A stretch of 59,430 nt of DNA from Streptomyces sp. CT34 (GTDB lineage: Bacteria; Actinomycetota; Actinomycetes; Streptomycetales; Streptomycetaceae). The stretch is taken from positions 6,364,622 to 6,424,051 of the forward strand of contig NZ_KN708638.1 in NCBI RefSeq assembly GCF_000805335.1, written 5' to 3'. Positions 24,818 through 34,168 of this stretch are shown one piece after another; position 1 is the stretch's first letter, and every line of letters starts with the position of its first letter. The position numbers were made by a program, and so were the translations under genes. The notes below the pieces were generated by a model. It ran no database searches. It saw only the letters and a list, made by a program, of their open reading frames with translations, and was not told the DNA's origin.

Positions 24818-26144
24818 TCAGAGGGCGTCGAGCGCCTGGCTCAGATCGTCGATCAGATCGGTGAGGCCCTCGATACCCACGGAATAGCGGATCAGTCCGG
24901 GGTGAATGCCGATCGCCTCGCGCTGAGCCTCGGTCAGAGAGCTGTGCGAGGTATTGGCAGGCATGCTCACCAGTGATTCGATGCCACCCAGGCTGGTTGC
25001 CGTATAAGGAATCCGTAGCCCGGCCGTCAGCTTCAACGCGGCCTCGTCCCCCCCCTCGCACCTGGAAGCTCACCATTCCACCGTATCCACCGTGCACATC
25101 TTCCCTGAGATAGCTGTAGGGATAATCGGCGAGTGAGGGGTGGTGCACTCGGACGACATTCGGGTGTCCGCTCAGGAAAGCCGCGATGCCCTCCGCATTG
25201 GCGTTCTGCGTACGCATGCGTATCGGAAGTGTCTTCATCCCGCGTTCCAGAAGGAAGCAGGAGAGCGGTTCCAGGGAGCCGCCGAAGCGGAGCGTCTGCG
25301 CCCAGATACGGTCCAGGAACTTCCGGCGACCGACCACACAGCCAGCGGTCAGATCACTGTGTCCGTTGAGGTATTTGGTCGCGCTGTGCACCACCAAATC
25401 GGCGCCCAAGTCCAACGGCTTCATGTTCACCGGCGAAAGAAATGTATTGTCCACGACGAGAAGGGCGTTGTTCTCGCGGGCGATACGGGAGATCTCGCGC
25501 AGCGGGGGTGCCTTGAGCAGAGGATTGGTCAGGCCTTCGAAGAACAGCAGCTGGGTTTCCGGGCGGACCGCCTGGGCGATGGCGGCAGGGTCGGCCGGAT
25601 CGACGAAGGTCACCTCACGACCTGCCGACGGCATGTCCTCACGCAGCAGGTTGTAGGTGCCGCCGTACACGTCGTAGGCGGAGATGATGTGGCTGCCGCT
25701 GTTGGTCAGCGCATAAACGGTGGCGGCGGTCGCGCTCATACCGGACGAGGTGACCAGCGCGCTCTCCGCGCCTTCGAGGGCGGCCAGCTTCTCCTGCACC
25801 GACCATTGGGACGGGTTCCCGTAGCGCGTGTAGATGGGCACATCGCGGGTCGCGCCTTCCGAAAACGCCCGGTAACTGGCCTCGTCCAGAAGGAAGGTGC
25901 TCGTCTGGAAGACCGGTGTGCCGACGCTTCCGGTGACCGGGTCCCCGTATGTCCCGCTGTGCACGGCGAGGGTCGACTCATTTGCGTTACTGTCGAGTAT
26001 GCGATGGTGCGGTGAGCGCGGCCCCGCGGTCCGCCGGCGATTGAGGTCGTTGAACCAGTTGACGTCGCCCGTCGGGGTGGGGTCAAAGCCAAGTGCTGCG
26101 CGACTTTCCTCGTGCAATGAATTTCCTACCCTATTGGGTGGCAT
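24818..26144 (-). pseudogene. Cystathionine gamma-synthase/lyase-family PLP enzyme, frameshifted in a G8 run
   Basis: A Cys/Met-metabolism PLP enzyme of about 440 residues. Visible: YTRYGNPSQWSVQEKLAALE, SSGMSATAAT cofactor loop, YGGTYNLL, LLVVDNTFLSPV and HSATKYLNGHSDL with the PLP lysine. The frame breaks at 25048-25055 (eight C on the plus strand): one G fewer restores VRGGDEAALKLTAG and the C-terminus RIPYTATSLGGIES to IGIEGLTDLIDDL. Either a real mutation or a homopolymer error. It would catalyse gamma- or beta-replacement/elimination on a homoserine- or cysteine-type substrate and is the first gene of the cluster. The start at 26144 has a weak ribosome-binding site and may lie further downstream. 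Confidence 0.85.
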
Positions 26145-26584
26145 AGGAGTTGGGTCATGACATACCCAATCCCAACCATGCCACCTTGCGGAATACCCCC
26201 GAGCCGTCGGTCACGTAGGGGTCGAAGGCATGGCGCAGGGAAAACCCTGAATACCTGCATATGGCAGGAGCCTCACTTTGAGTGACGCCCGCTGTCAACC
26301 ACCTGATCCGTTTCAAGCCAATGGCACGATCGCTCCCTTCGGCTCCCGTTCCGCATCTCCGCACGGGCGACAGCGCGCGCCAACCAGTCGGAGCTGGCTT
26401 GTTCCTGATGGTTGATTCTTGGCCGGCGAACGCACGAGCGACTACGGTGATCGCGTCAGTTGATTGCACAGGCAGTAAACTCGCAGGCGTGACCTGTTGT
26501 GACAGTGGACCGTCAATTCCCAAGTCCCTGCCAATAAAAGGTCAAGCGGGTCATCTTCCACAAGTTCGAGAGCAGGTGTGCCGG
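26145..26584. promoter_or_regulatory. Divergent promoter region between PLP-enzyme and epimerase genes
   Basis: About 440 bp without a convincing gene, lower in GC than its surroundings, between divergent gene heads. It should hold the promoters of the biosynthetic operon (minus) and of the epimerase-radical SAM pair (plus). I could not identify reliable -35/-10 boxes or an operator. Confidence 0.5.
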
Positions 26585-27592
26585 TTGAAGGTTCTCATCG
26601 CGGGCGGGGCAGGTTTCATCGGGAGCACGGTGGCCTCCGCTTGCCTGGACAGCGGGATCGTTCCGGTGATCCTCGACAACCTGGTGACCGGTCGCAGGGA
26701 GTTCACCACCGACCGCATCTTTTACGAGGGCGACATCGCCGATGCGGCGCTCCTCGACGCTGTCTTCGCCGACCACCCCGACATCGAGGCGGCGATCGAC
26801 TGTGCCGCTCTCATCGTCGTCCCCGAGTCCGTGGCGGACCCTTTGCGCTACTACACGGAGAACGTCGCCAAGGGCATCCAGTTCCTCGGCCATCTCCGGC
26901 GCAACAACTGCCGCCGACTGCTGTTCAGCGCCTCGGCCTCCATCTATGCCACCGGTGACGACTTCACGGTCGACGAGGGCTCCCCCGTCGACCCCCTGAG
27001 CCCGTACGCGCGCACCAAGGCCGTCTTCGAGACCGCGCTGCGCGACATCGCCGCGGCCGGCGAGATGCAGGTGGCCTCCCTTCGTTACTTCAACCCGATC
27101 GGTGCGGACCCCACGATGCGCACCGGCCTCCAGGTACGCCGCCCGACCCATGCCCTCGGCAAGATGGTCGAGGCGATGACCACCGGTGAGAAGTTCATGG
27201 TCACCGGTGTCGACTGGCCCACCCGGGACGGCTCGGGCATCCGCGACTACGTCCACGTATGGGACTTGGCTCAGGCGCACATCAAGGCACTGCGGCGCTT
27301 CGACGAACTGGTGGCTACCGGCGACACGCCTGGCTACCAAGTTGTTAACCTCGGCACCGGCACGGGCACCACCGTCCGGGAACTGCTCTCCGCCTTTGAA
27401 GCAGTCACCGGCCGCCCGCTGCCGTCGGTGGAGACCGGTCGCCGCCCCGGCGACAACGCCGGTTCCTACACCCGCAGCGAGCGGGCGGCCAAGCTCCTGG
27501 GCTGGCGCCCGCAGCACTCCCTCGAAGAGGGCATTCGCCACACGCTGCAGTGGTTCGAGCGCCGCGACCGCGTCCTGAGCGCAGGCGACTGA
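26585..27592 (+). CDS. UDP-glucose 4-epimerase-like NAD-dependent sugar epimerase
   Basis: An extended short-chain dehydrogenase of about 335 residues. VLIAGGAGFIGSTVA (NAD site), SASASIYATG (catalytic Ser), SPYARTK (YxxxK) and GSGIRDYVHVWDLAQAH are GalE signatures. I prefer the TTG at 26585 (MKVLIAGG), with AGCAGG eight bases upstream; GTG 26576 is an alternative. Sequence further upstream is not coding-like. It is followed by a radical SAM gene 78 bp on, so the two may form a sugar-modifying pair or belong to the divergent biosynthetic cluster. Confidence 0.85.
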   Translation: MKVLIAGGAGFIGSTVASACLDSGIVPVILDNLVTGRREFTTDRIFYEGDIADAALLDAVFADHPDIEAAIDCAALIVVPESVADPLRYYTENVAKGIQFLGHLRRNNCRRLLFSASASIYATGDDFTVDEGSPVDPLSPYARTKAVFETALRDIAAAGEMQVASLRYFNPIGADPTMRTGLQVRRPTHALGKMVEAMTTGEKFMVTGVDWPTRDGSGIRDYVHVWDLAQAHIKALRRFDELVATGDTPGYQVVNLGTGTGTTVRELLSAFEAVTGRPLPSVETGRRPGDNAGSYTRSERAAKLLGWRPQHSLEEGIRHTLQWFERRDRVLSAGD

Positions 27593-27670
27593 CCGCTGCT
27601 CCCTTTCGGCATCCCGGCGGATGCGGTGGCAGGCGGCCCGGTCACCGTATCTCGGAGAGGAACCCAGTCC

Positions 27671-28969
27671 GTGTCCCCGCACACTCCCGAGATCCTGCCT
27701 CCGCACCCGCTCCGCCCGGACTACGACCGGTCACTGGGCGCGGACGACGTACACGCCCTGTTCCAGCGCCGGCTCGAACCAGCCAACTACACCACCCGGT
27801 ACTTCACTGCGCTGGCAGCGCGCCTGGACAAGGAGCTCTCCCGGGCCCCGGACGACGACCAGCTCGCTTACGAACTCGCCTTCGTCCTCCTGCAGAACCG
27901 CGCCGATGCCGATGCGGTGCACCGGGCCCGTGACCTGCTGGACCGTGTCCGCACCGAGGCCATGGCCCGCCCCGGCGACGTCGCCCATCTGCGCGGCCTC
28001 GTCGCCTCGATCATCTCGCGCCTCGACGCGCCCGTGGCCGCCCAACACCGCATCGCTCGACGCGTCAACTGGTCCATCAACAACCGCTGCCCCATGGCAT
28101 GCCGGGGCTGCTACAACCCCTTCGCAGAGGACCAGATCGGCCTGACCGAGGCCCGGGTCGTCGTCGACAAACTCGCCGCGCACGGCACCAGCGACCTGGT
28201 GCTCTCCGGCGGCGACCCGCTGCTGTGGCCGCCGATCTTCGACGTCATTGACCACGCACACCAGGCCGGGCTGAAGGTCGCCCTCGACACCACCGGCTAC
28301 ACCCTGACTCCGGAGACCATGGCCCGGCTCAGCGGCTCCCTCGCCTCGATCCGCCTGCCGCTGGACGGCAGCACCCCAGACATCCAACATGCCTTCCGGC
28401 GCAGCCGCGACCGTGACTTGGTCACCCGCTTCCGCCGCTCCCTGCAGCTGTGCGACGACGCCGGCTTCAACGCCGTCCGCGTCCACACCGTCGTCTCCCG
28501 CCCCAACCTCACCGACCTCGACGCCATCGCCGAGACCATCTTCAGTCATGCGTGCGTGCGGCAGTGGCTCCTCTTCCAGTGGTGGGGTCGCCGGGCCTCG
28601 AAGCGACTGACCGACGAACTTGCCGTACCTCTCGCAGAGGTGACGGCCGCGGCCCGGCGCCTCGGCGAGAGGTACCCGGACAAGGAGATCTACTGCGCAT
28701 CCACCGACAAACGAGAACTGGTCAACTTCTTCATCCAGAGCAGCGGCCAAGTCGTGACACTCGCCTCCGGCTACATGGAGGAATTCATCGTCGGCCACAT
28801 GCTGCACGACGACATGGACACCCTCGCCGCCAGCCCGGTGCTCGACTTCCCCGCGATCCACAGCGGCCTCCCGGTCACCATCGACAAGCCCGCTGCACAA
28901 GGGGACACGGGAGTGACTCATGAGCGGACCATGTCGCCTCCCGCGCGTCCGAGCGAAGAGAGACCTTGA
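27671..28969 (+). CDS. Radical SAM enzyme of unknown substrate
   Basis: A 432-residue protein from GTG 27671 (GGAGAGGA upstream). An N-terminal helical domain of about 130 residues is followed by VNWSINNRCPMACRGCYNPF with the CxxxCxxC that binds [4Fe-4S] and SAM, then LVLSGGDPLLWPP (GGDP/GGE-type SAM motif) and LPLDGSTPDIQHAFR. No SPASM Cys cluster is evident in the C-terminus, which ends in a disordered Pro-rich tail. Radical SAM enzymes of this size with a GalE neighbour could act on a sugar or nucleoside, but the substrate cannot be named. Confidence 0.82.
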   Translation: MSPHTPEILPPHPLRPDYDRSLGADDVHALFQRRLEPANYTTRYFTALAARLDKELSRAPDDDQLAYELAFVLLQNRADADAVHRARDLLDRVRTEAMARPGDVAHLRGLVASIISRLDAPVAAQHRIARRVNWSINNRCPMACRGCYNPFAEDQIGLTEARVVVDKLAAHGTSDLVLSGGDPLLWPPIFDVIDHAHQAGLKVALDTTGYTLTPETMARLSGSLASIRLPLDGSTPDIQHAFRRSRDRDLVTRFRRSLQLCDDAGFNAVRVHTVVSRPNLTDLDAIAETIFSHACVRQWLLFQWWGRRASKRLTDELAVPLAEVTAAARRLGERYPDKEIYCASTDKRELVNFFIQSSGQVVTLASGYMEEFIVGHMLHDDMDTLAASPVLDFPAIHSGLPVTIDKPAAQGDTGVTHERTMSPPARPSEERP

Positions 28970-28970
28970 T

Positions 28971-29540
28971 CTAACTGCAGAACGCCTCGGTCTCGCTGTC
29001 GCCGACCATCAGCCCGAGAACCTCGCGCCCGCCGTCCTCGGCGATGCCGGTGGCGATGACGACGGCCTGGGAGACGATCTGATGGTTCACGCGGGCCTTG
29101 CGGTACGTCGCGTTCAGGTAGATGTAGGGAGAGCGGGTGTGGTCCAGTGGCAGGGTGCGGAAGGGGGTGAGCCTATCGTCCAGACCTCCGCGGATCCGCG
29201 AGACCTCGCTCTTGGAGATGCCGGTGTCTGGACCCAGGGCCTTGACCAAGTCGTCTACCGACCGCGTCGAGACGCCCGGCATGTACGACTCCATGATGAC
29301 GGCGTACAGCGCCTGGTCGATACGGCGCCGACGCTCCTGAAGGCTGGGGAAGAAGCTGCCGGTCCGCACCTTCGGGATGGCCAGGTCCCGGCCGCCGGCC
29401 TGCGTGGTCAGCAGCTTCTCGCGATGCCCGTTGCGCCAGGTCCTGCGGGTGTTGGTGTGCTCGCCCGGCTCGGCGTCGATCGTCTCCGCCGCACGCGGTG
29501 ACTCCATCAGGCGGAGTAAGCCGGACTGGGACAAGGCCAT
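28971..29540 (-). mobile_element. IS256-family transposase fragment, internally deleted and 3'-truncated
   Basis: Reads MALSQSGLLRLMESPRAAET, then TWRNGHREKLLTTQAG, IDQALYAVIMESYMPGVSTR, SVDDLVKALG and SPYIYLNATYRKARVN, which are hallmarks of Mutator/IS256 transposases. About 25 residues are missing between the start and the TRRTWRNGHRE segment, and the sequence stops after VGDSETEAF, before the last catalytic Glu. It ends two bases after the radical SAM stop, so it probably marks a rearrangement edge. Confidence 0.8.
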
Positions 29541-29676
29541 CGCGCTGCCTCTCACTTGGACGGACCTTCTTCGTCGAGAGTTGCGCGACGGCCGCCTCAT
29601 GACCTGGGACCACGTAAAGATCCCCACTACAGGGCCCCGGACCCCTATCTCTGACCCCAGGTGCAAAGTAGCGGTG

Positions 29677-30477
29677 TCACGGATAGTCGACGCTCGCCGC
29701 GTCGTGATCTGTCTTCGGCGGCAATCGGTCACCGTCAGCACCACAGGACAGCAGCAGTGGCAGCGACTCCAGCCTGGGTATGTGGATCCAGCCCTCAGCC
29801 CGCGCGGCATCGAGCTCAGCGGGGCCGGGGCGGACCGTTAGTCCAAGGGCTGCAGCTCGTGCGGTCAGCGCACACACGAGCGCGTCGAAGGCATGCTCGT
29901 TCTCATAGGCCCGACGCGTCGCGGTGTCGCACAGCAGCCATGGCGCCGCGGTCAGCAACTCGTCCGTGCTCCGCCGGCCGTTGAAGAGATTCCAACGGTA
30001 GCGCGAAGCCTTCGGGTACACCTCACAAATCTGGCCCTCGCCCGCGCGGCCAACGTGACAGCCCAGGTTGTTGAGTTCGTCCTCAAGGTGCGCCCACCGC
30101 GCGACCATCGCGCCGATCCGGTCGAAAGGAGCAGGAAGCGGCGGACTGAGAGGACGAAGCTGGTCCCGCACCAGGCGGTCGGTCAGCCGGTAGCGCAGGT
30201 ACTCTTTCCGGTAGTGCTCGCTATCCTGTCCACGGCCCGGCCACGCAGCGCCACCAAGGTGCGCACCCACCGCCCGCACGAATTCGGCCGGCCATCCGAA
30301 AGGTGTGTCGACGCCGGCTTGGTCGCCAGGGCCAAGGCCCGAGAGTTGATCAAGTAGCTCGCCGTCGGTGCACCTGAGCAAGGGCGGGGAAACCGTCGCC
30401 GTTCTGTCTCGCCACTCCACCATCGACACCGCAGTCCTGGAGCGGTCCGCCGACAAGTCGATCCCCACCGTGCGCAT
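29677..30477 (-). CDS. DUF429 domain protein (RNase H-fold predicted nuclease)
   Basis: A 266-residue protein starting MRTVGIDLSADRSRTAVSMV, the DUF429 opening strand with the first metal-binding Asp. GVDTPFGWPAEFVRAV, GQICEVYPKASRYRW (VYP-x-A signature) and EHAFDALVCALTARAAAL (the final DAxxxA helix) follow. The family is common in actinomycetes as a stand-alone gene; its predicted nuclease activity is not demonstrated. Appears intact. Confidence 0.85.
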   Translation of the reverse strand: MRTVGIDLSADRSRTAVSMVEWRDRTATVSPPLLRCTDGELLDQLSGLGPGDQAGVDTPFGWPAEFVRAVGAHLGGAAWPGRGQDSEHYRKEYLRYRLTDRLVRDQLRPLSPPLPAPFDRIGAMVARWAHLEDELNNLGCHVGRAGEGQICEVYPKASRYRWNLFNGRRSTDELLTAAPWLLCDTATRRAYENEHAFDALVCALTARAAALGLTVRPGPAELDAARAEGWIHIPRLESLPLLLSCGADGDRLPPKTDHDAASVDYP

Positions 30478-30636
30478 CCGCCCATGGTGACACGACTCTC
30501 GCCGTGACCGTTTACTGGTGAAGACGGATCACGACACACCCTGCCTTGCATCCGAGGCCGGAGGAACCCGGAGCCGCTACGCCCCGGCGATAGCCGCCGC
30601 GGTGGCCGCCACTGGTATCGCCACCGTCACAGCGGT

Positions 30637-30753
30637 AACAAGGACGCCAAGCCGGCCGACGTGGACAAGGCGCTGACGGACGGCGCCACCTCCGACAAGA
30701 TCAGCAACCCGGGCCAGGGCACGCCCAACAAGCTGCTGAAGATCGTGAAGTAG
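30637..30753 (+). pseudogene. Subtilisin-like (S8) protease, extreme C-terminal fragment
   Basis: Reads NKDAKPADVDKALTDGATSD and continues to ISNPGQGTPNKLLKIVK before TAG. The pattern A-x-V-x-x-AL-x-x-GAT-x-x-x-I-x-x-x-G-x-GTPN-x-LL is the final helix and strand of secreted S8 proteases, normally after HGTSMAxPHVAG. Nothing of the catalytic domain remains. Confidence 0.6.
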
Positions 30754-30864
30754 TCGGCTTCTGTCGCTCAGCACCGCACGCCGGCCGTCGCGCTCTCCCC
30801 CACGGGGCGCGGCGGCCGGCGCCGTTGTGCGACGAGCCGGCAATTCACCTTCCCCTGCGCAGAG

Positions 30865-30886
30865 TTATCCACAGGAGGCTTCCTCC
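30865..30886 (+). promoter_or_regulatory. DnaA-box-like TTATCCACA beside GGAGG-CTT-CCTCC palindrome
   Basis: TTATCCACA (30865-30873) matches the DnaA-box consensus and is directly followed by a 5-3-5 palindrome (30874-30886), about 40-60 bp upstream of the small frame preceding the glycosyltransferase. A single box is weak evidence; it may be chance or part of the promoter. Confidence 0.2.
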
Positions 30887-31031
30887 GGAACCGGTGGCGG
30901 GGTGCTGCGACTACCGTCGGTGACATGCACGGAGGACTGCCGTTCATCGGCATCAGCACCATCATCTACGGCGCGATCGGCATCGTCTGCGTCGTGGTCA
31001 GCGCGATCCGCAGGACAGGGGGAAGCTCATC

Positions 31032-32120
31032 ATGCACACCGTCACCGTCATCGTTCCCGCTCACAACGAAGAAGAGGGCCTTCCGGCCACGCTGGAATCC
31101 CTCGCGCGGCAAACCGTCCCGCCCGACCGGATCCTGGTCGTGGACGACGGCTCCACGGACCGCACCGGAGAAGTCGCCGCATCGCACGGAGTGACCGTGC
31201 TGCGCCCGCCGCACCGCCTCGGCAGCAAGGCCAGGGCGCAGAACCACGCACTGCCGCACTGCACCACCGACCTCGTCCTGGCCGTCGACGCGGACACCGT
31301 CCTCGCCCCGGACTACCTCGCCCGGATCCTCCCGGTCTTCGACGACCCCGATGTCACGGTCGCGGCGGGCACCGTCCGCACCCGCTACACCCGCACGGTG
31401 TGGGAACGCGGACGCTCCACGGAGTATCTGTTCGGCTTCCACTGGCAGCGGCCCATCCAGGCCCGCGCCAACAGCCCCATGGTGTGCTCGGGTTGCTGCT
31501 CGGTGTTCCGCCGCGACACGCTGACCGCCTTCGGCGGTTTCCCCGAGCGGACCATCGTCGAGGACATGGACTACACCTGGTCCCAGCAGATCGCGGGCAG
31601 ACGTGCGGTCTACGTCTCCGAGGCGGTCGCTCTGGCCGCCGACCCCGAGGACCTCACCTATCTGCGGAAGCAGGTCTGGCGCTGGATGGCCGGCTTCTGC
31701 CAGAACGTCCGGCTGCATCTGGGGCAGTTGATCCTGCGCAAACCTCTGCTGGCGCTCTGGGTGCTGCTCGCCCTGTTCGAGATTCTCACCGCGCCCCTCT
31801 GGTTGGCCACCCCGTTCCTGATCGTCGCGACCGGCGGTGCGTCGGTCCTGTCCGCCCTTGTCTGGTGGGCCGGTGCCGATCTGCTCCTGACCGCACCACC
31901 GCTGGTGTATGCCGCTCGCCGCCGCCAACTCCCGCTGGTCGGCGTGTTGGTGAACATTCCCTGCGTCTATGCCACCAAGGCCGTCAACCTCGTCTATGCC
32001 TGGAAGGCCCTTGTGGTGGAACTGGTCCTGGTGCCGCTGCATCTCGCCCGGGGCCTGACGGTTTACGAGAAGGGGCGGGCGGACACCCCGCGGGGAGGGG
32101 AGGCGGCCATGGCGGTGTGA
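31032..32120 (+). CDS. Processive family 2 glycosyltransferase, membrane bound
   Basis: A 362-residue GT2. The GT-A part has VTVIVPAHNEEEGLPATL, VVDDGSTDRTGE, AVDADTVLAPDYL, IVEDMDYTW and the QxxRW motif QVWRW of processive synthases (cellulose, hyaluronan, N-acetylglucosamine polymers). Two or three membrane helices follow (LLALWVLLALFEILTAPLW onward). It probably polymerises a surface polysaccharide. Its last third is duplicated at 46133-46512 inside the 1.08 kb direct repeat. A small frame at 30925 (MHGGLPFIGISTIIYGAIG) overlaps its start and may be an upstream membrane peptide. Confidence 0.88.
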   Translation: MHTVTVIVPAHNEEEGLPATLESLARQTVPPDRILVVDDGSTDRTGEVAASHGVTVLRPPHRLGSKARAQNHALPHCTTDLVLAVDADTVLAPDYLARILPVFDDPDVTVAAGTVRTRYTRTVWERGRSTEYLFGFHWQRPIQARANSPMVCSGCCSVFRRDTLTAFGGFPERTIVEDMDYTWSQQIAGRRAVYVSEAVALAADPEDLTYLRKQVWRWMAGFCQNVRLHLGQLILRKPLLALWVLLALFEILTAPLWLATPFLIVATGGASVLSALVWWAGADLLLTAPPLVYAARRRQLPLVGVLVNIPCVYATKAVNLVYAWKALVVELVLVPLHLARGLTVYEKGRADTPRGGEAAMAV

Positions 32121-32827
32121 AGGGGCCGGTGCCGGTGCCGGTGCCGGCAGCGCGTCGGTTGCCGAACGGGGGCTCGGCCGTGCCGTGTTGAGTGCTTGGT
32201 GTCGATCGAGGCGGTCGGCTCCGCCGGGTTGCCTCAGGCGGCCTGCGGTGCCGAGTCGCCGCGGGTGCTTGCGCGGACGGTCTGGTCGTAGCGTCGGAGA
32301 AGGAGCCGGGCCAGTTCGGGGGCGGGGCCGAGGACTGGGGCGAGGATGTCGGCGCGGGCTTCGCGGGCGCCGGTGGCGATGCGGTCGGGGAGGAAGCCGG
32401 GGGCGATGACGTAGGGGGCGACGGCGACCCGTTGGATGCCCTCGGCTCGCAGGGCCCGTACGGCGTCGGCTGTGCGGGGGAGGGATGCGGAGGCGAACGC
32501 AGGTCGCACGGCGCACCATTGGGCGGTGCGCTGCCACTCCCGCGCGGTTTCAGCGATCACTGCGATCGCCTCCGGGTCTGAGGAGCCCGCTGCGGCCAGG
32601 ACGATTCCGGTCGAGCGGTGGTCGCCGGGCCGTAGCCCGGCTTCCTCCAGCCGGCGCTCCAGGGCGTCGGTCAGGAGGCGGGAGGGGCCGAGTACTTCGG
32701 CCTGGTGGAGGGTGAGTTGGGGCAGCCGCGCGGCGGTCTCCCGCAGCACCGCGGGGATGTCGGACTTCGCGTGAAAGGCGCGGGTGAGGAGGAGCGGCAG
32801 CGCCACCACATTCCGCACCCCCTCGGC
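31751..32827 (+). repeat. 1.08-kb direct repeat, left copy
   Basis: Matches 46143-47219 at a constant offset of 14,392 with about 16 substitutions that I count by eye and no indels. It contains the 3' third of the GT2 gene, the convergent intergenic DNA and the 3' part of the sirohydrochlorin chelatase gene. Here the GT2 is complete and the chelatase is cut off at about 32828. Confidence 0.95.
32234..32827 (-). pseudogene. Sirohydrochlorin chelatase, N-terminally truncated copy
   Basis: From AEGVRNVVALPLLLTRAFHA to the TGA at 32234 it is nearly identical to the intact gene at 46626-47396. The first about 58 residues, including the HGSRDPRH active-site segment, are replaced by unrelated sequence upstream of 32828. 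It retains the second chelatase-like half but should lack activity. Confidence 0.9.
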
Positions 32828-32838
32828 TGGAAGGCAGG

Positions 32839-33694
32839 TCACCGTTCCATCCAGCTGCGCCGACCGGTGTGGCCGTCGAGCGGCCACCACGCCGGAGCTG
32901 AAGGTCCGCGCTCTTCCAACTCCTCGAGGACCGCGGTGGCTACGGGAACCTCTTGGGCAAACTGCTCGGTCATCGGGTGCTCATCCACCATCGCACGCAG
33001 GTCCGCGACCCGATGGGGGAGGGCCCTCGGACCGGCGCCGGTCAGGATGAAAAGAAGCCGGGGGAAGACGGGGCAGGAGCCCTGCCAGGCGCGCAGCCGT
33101 GCCAAGTCCGCGGCACTGCGTCGGCCGACGAGAGGAACGTGATCGTAGAATCCGCGCGTAAGCGATCACCTTCGATGCGAGCCGCTCGGAAGACTCGGTT
33201 GCCCGGTCGACCTCGACGAGAGCGCGGAGCATGGCACGCGTAGGTGGGGTCTGGGTGTACCGCAGCAGGCCATCAGCGATCAGCACGCGGTGGTCTCCGC
33301 CGCTAGCACAGTTGTGGATCGGATGGGCCATTTCCGGGGTCCAGTCCGAGGCCGTGACCTCGTCGCCCCGTCGCCGCGCATCTTCGACGAACGCCAGCGC
33401 CGTCCGCGTCACGGCCAGCGAGTGGGCACTGCGTGCCCCCAGCGCCGTGTGCCGACGAAGGCGCCGCCCTGCGAACTCGGGCCAGCTGGCGACGTTCCGG
33501 GCGCCCTGATCGGTAAGCGACCAGATGCTAGGGCAGCGAGCCGGGGTGACGCTGTGGACCAGACCGAGCCCTCGAAGATCACGAAGGCAACGCCGCAGAT
33601 ACCTCAGTTCAGGCGGAGGCGCCAGCAAGCGACGCAACTGCTCCGTCTCCGCGGCACGGTGCACGAACAGCGCAGCCAGTGCCTGTTCCCGCAC
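32839..33694 (-). pseudogene. Replication-relaxation family protein, frameshifted
   Basis: The minus strand reads LAALFVHRAAETEQLRRLLA, RCLRDLRGLGLVHS, WSLTDQGARNVA and VEVDRATESSERLASKV, typical of the actinomycete replication-relaxation family found on plasmids and conjugative elements. Near 33163 the frame shifts; the continuation FYDHVPLVGRRSAADLARLR and FPRLLFILTGAG is in another frame and ends at 32839, only 12 bp from the edge of the 1.08 kb repeat. The N-terminal start is uncertain. Its place at the junction points to a plasmid or ICE origin for the block to its right. Confidence 0.75.
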
Positions 33695-34168
33695 CGGAGC
33701 TGCGCGGCGGGATGAAGCCGTGGAGGAGGGGTGGGCATCAAGGCTCCCGGGCGTGGAAGAGCCCGCGGCGAAGGGGCCGCGGGGAGGGCTGGGAACCCTC
33801 GCTTTCAGTTCACCTGGGGCCTCTCACCACTGCGCCCCGCCCCGGTTACGGAACGATCACACCAGTACTTACCAGCACATGCCGACAGCGTGGGGCGGCC
33901 CCCCCAACTTCCCAGAGGAGTGTGGCAAGCTCACGAGGCGTAGAGGCTCCCCGGTGCCAGTATGGGCACATGAGCGGCGTGCCGGGTGTGAGTGGTTACG
34001 CCTGGTGATGTTGCTCGGGTTCACCGTCGAGGTCTTTCCGGGCTCCCGGGCCGCCTGGCTTCGCAGAGTCAGCGACTGCAACTCGCGGGCCCGTGACTCC
34101 GATTCCCGGGAGTTACGGGCCCGCTCCCTCGAACACTGCCCTCCCCGCCAGCGGCGCCCCTCGTGCCG
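33695..34168. other. Intergenic region without recognisable gene
   Basis: About 470 bp between the replication-relaxation start and the tetR stop. No open frame with Streptomyces-like codon bias, no tRNA and no clear hairpin was found. It may contain decayed 5' sequence of the replication-relaxation gene. Confidence 0.45.

Noticed and set aside
23745..26144. Single 799-residue fusion of PLP enzyme and OsmC protein
   Set aside because: The frame is continuous only because of the G8 frameshift; the restored PLP C-terminus ends at 24818 and the OsmC gene has its own start and ribosome-binding site at 24800.
30865..30873. Possible replication origin signal (DnaA box)
   Set aside because: A single box without iterons or a rep gene nearby is not an origin.
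30925..31056. Small membrane-peptide frame (MHGGLPFIGISTI) before the GT2 gene
   Set aside because: Natural-looking first 33 residues, but weak ribosome-binding site and it runs into the GT2 gene in another frame; not supported enough to list as a gene.
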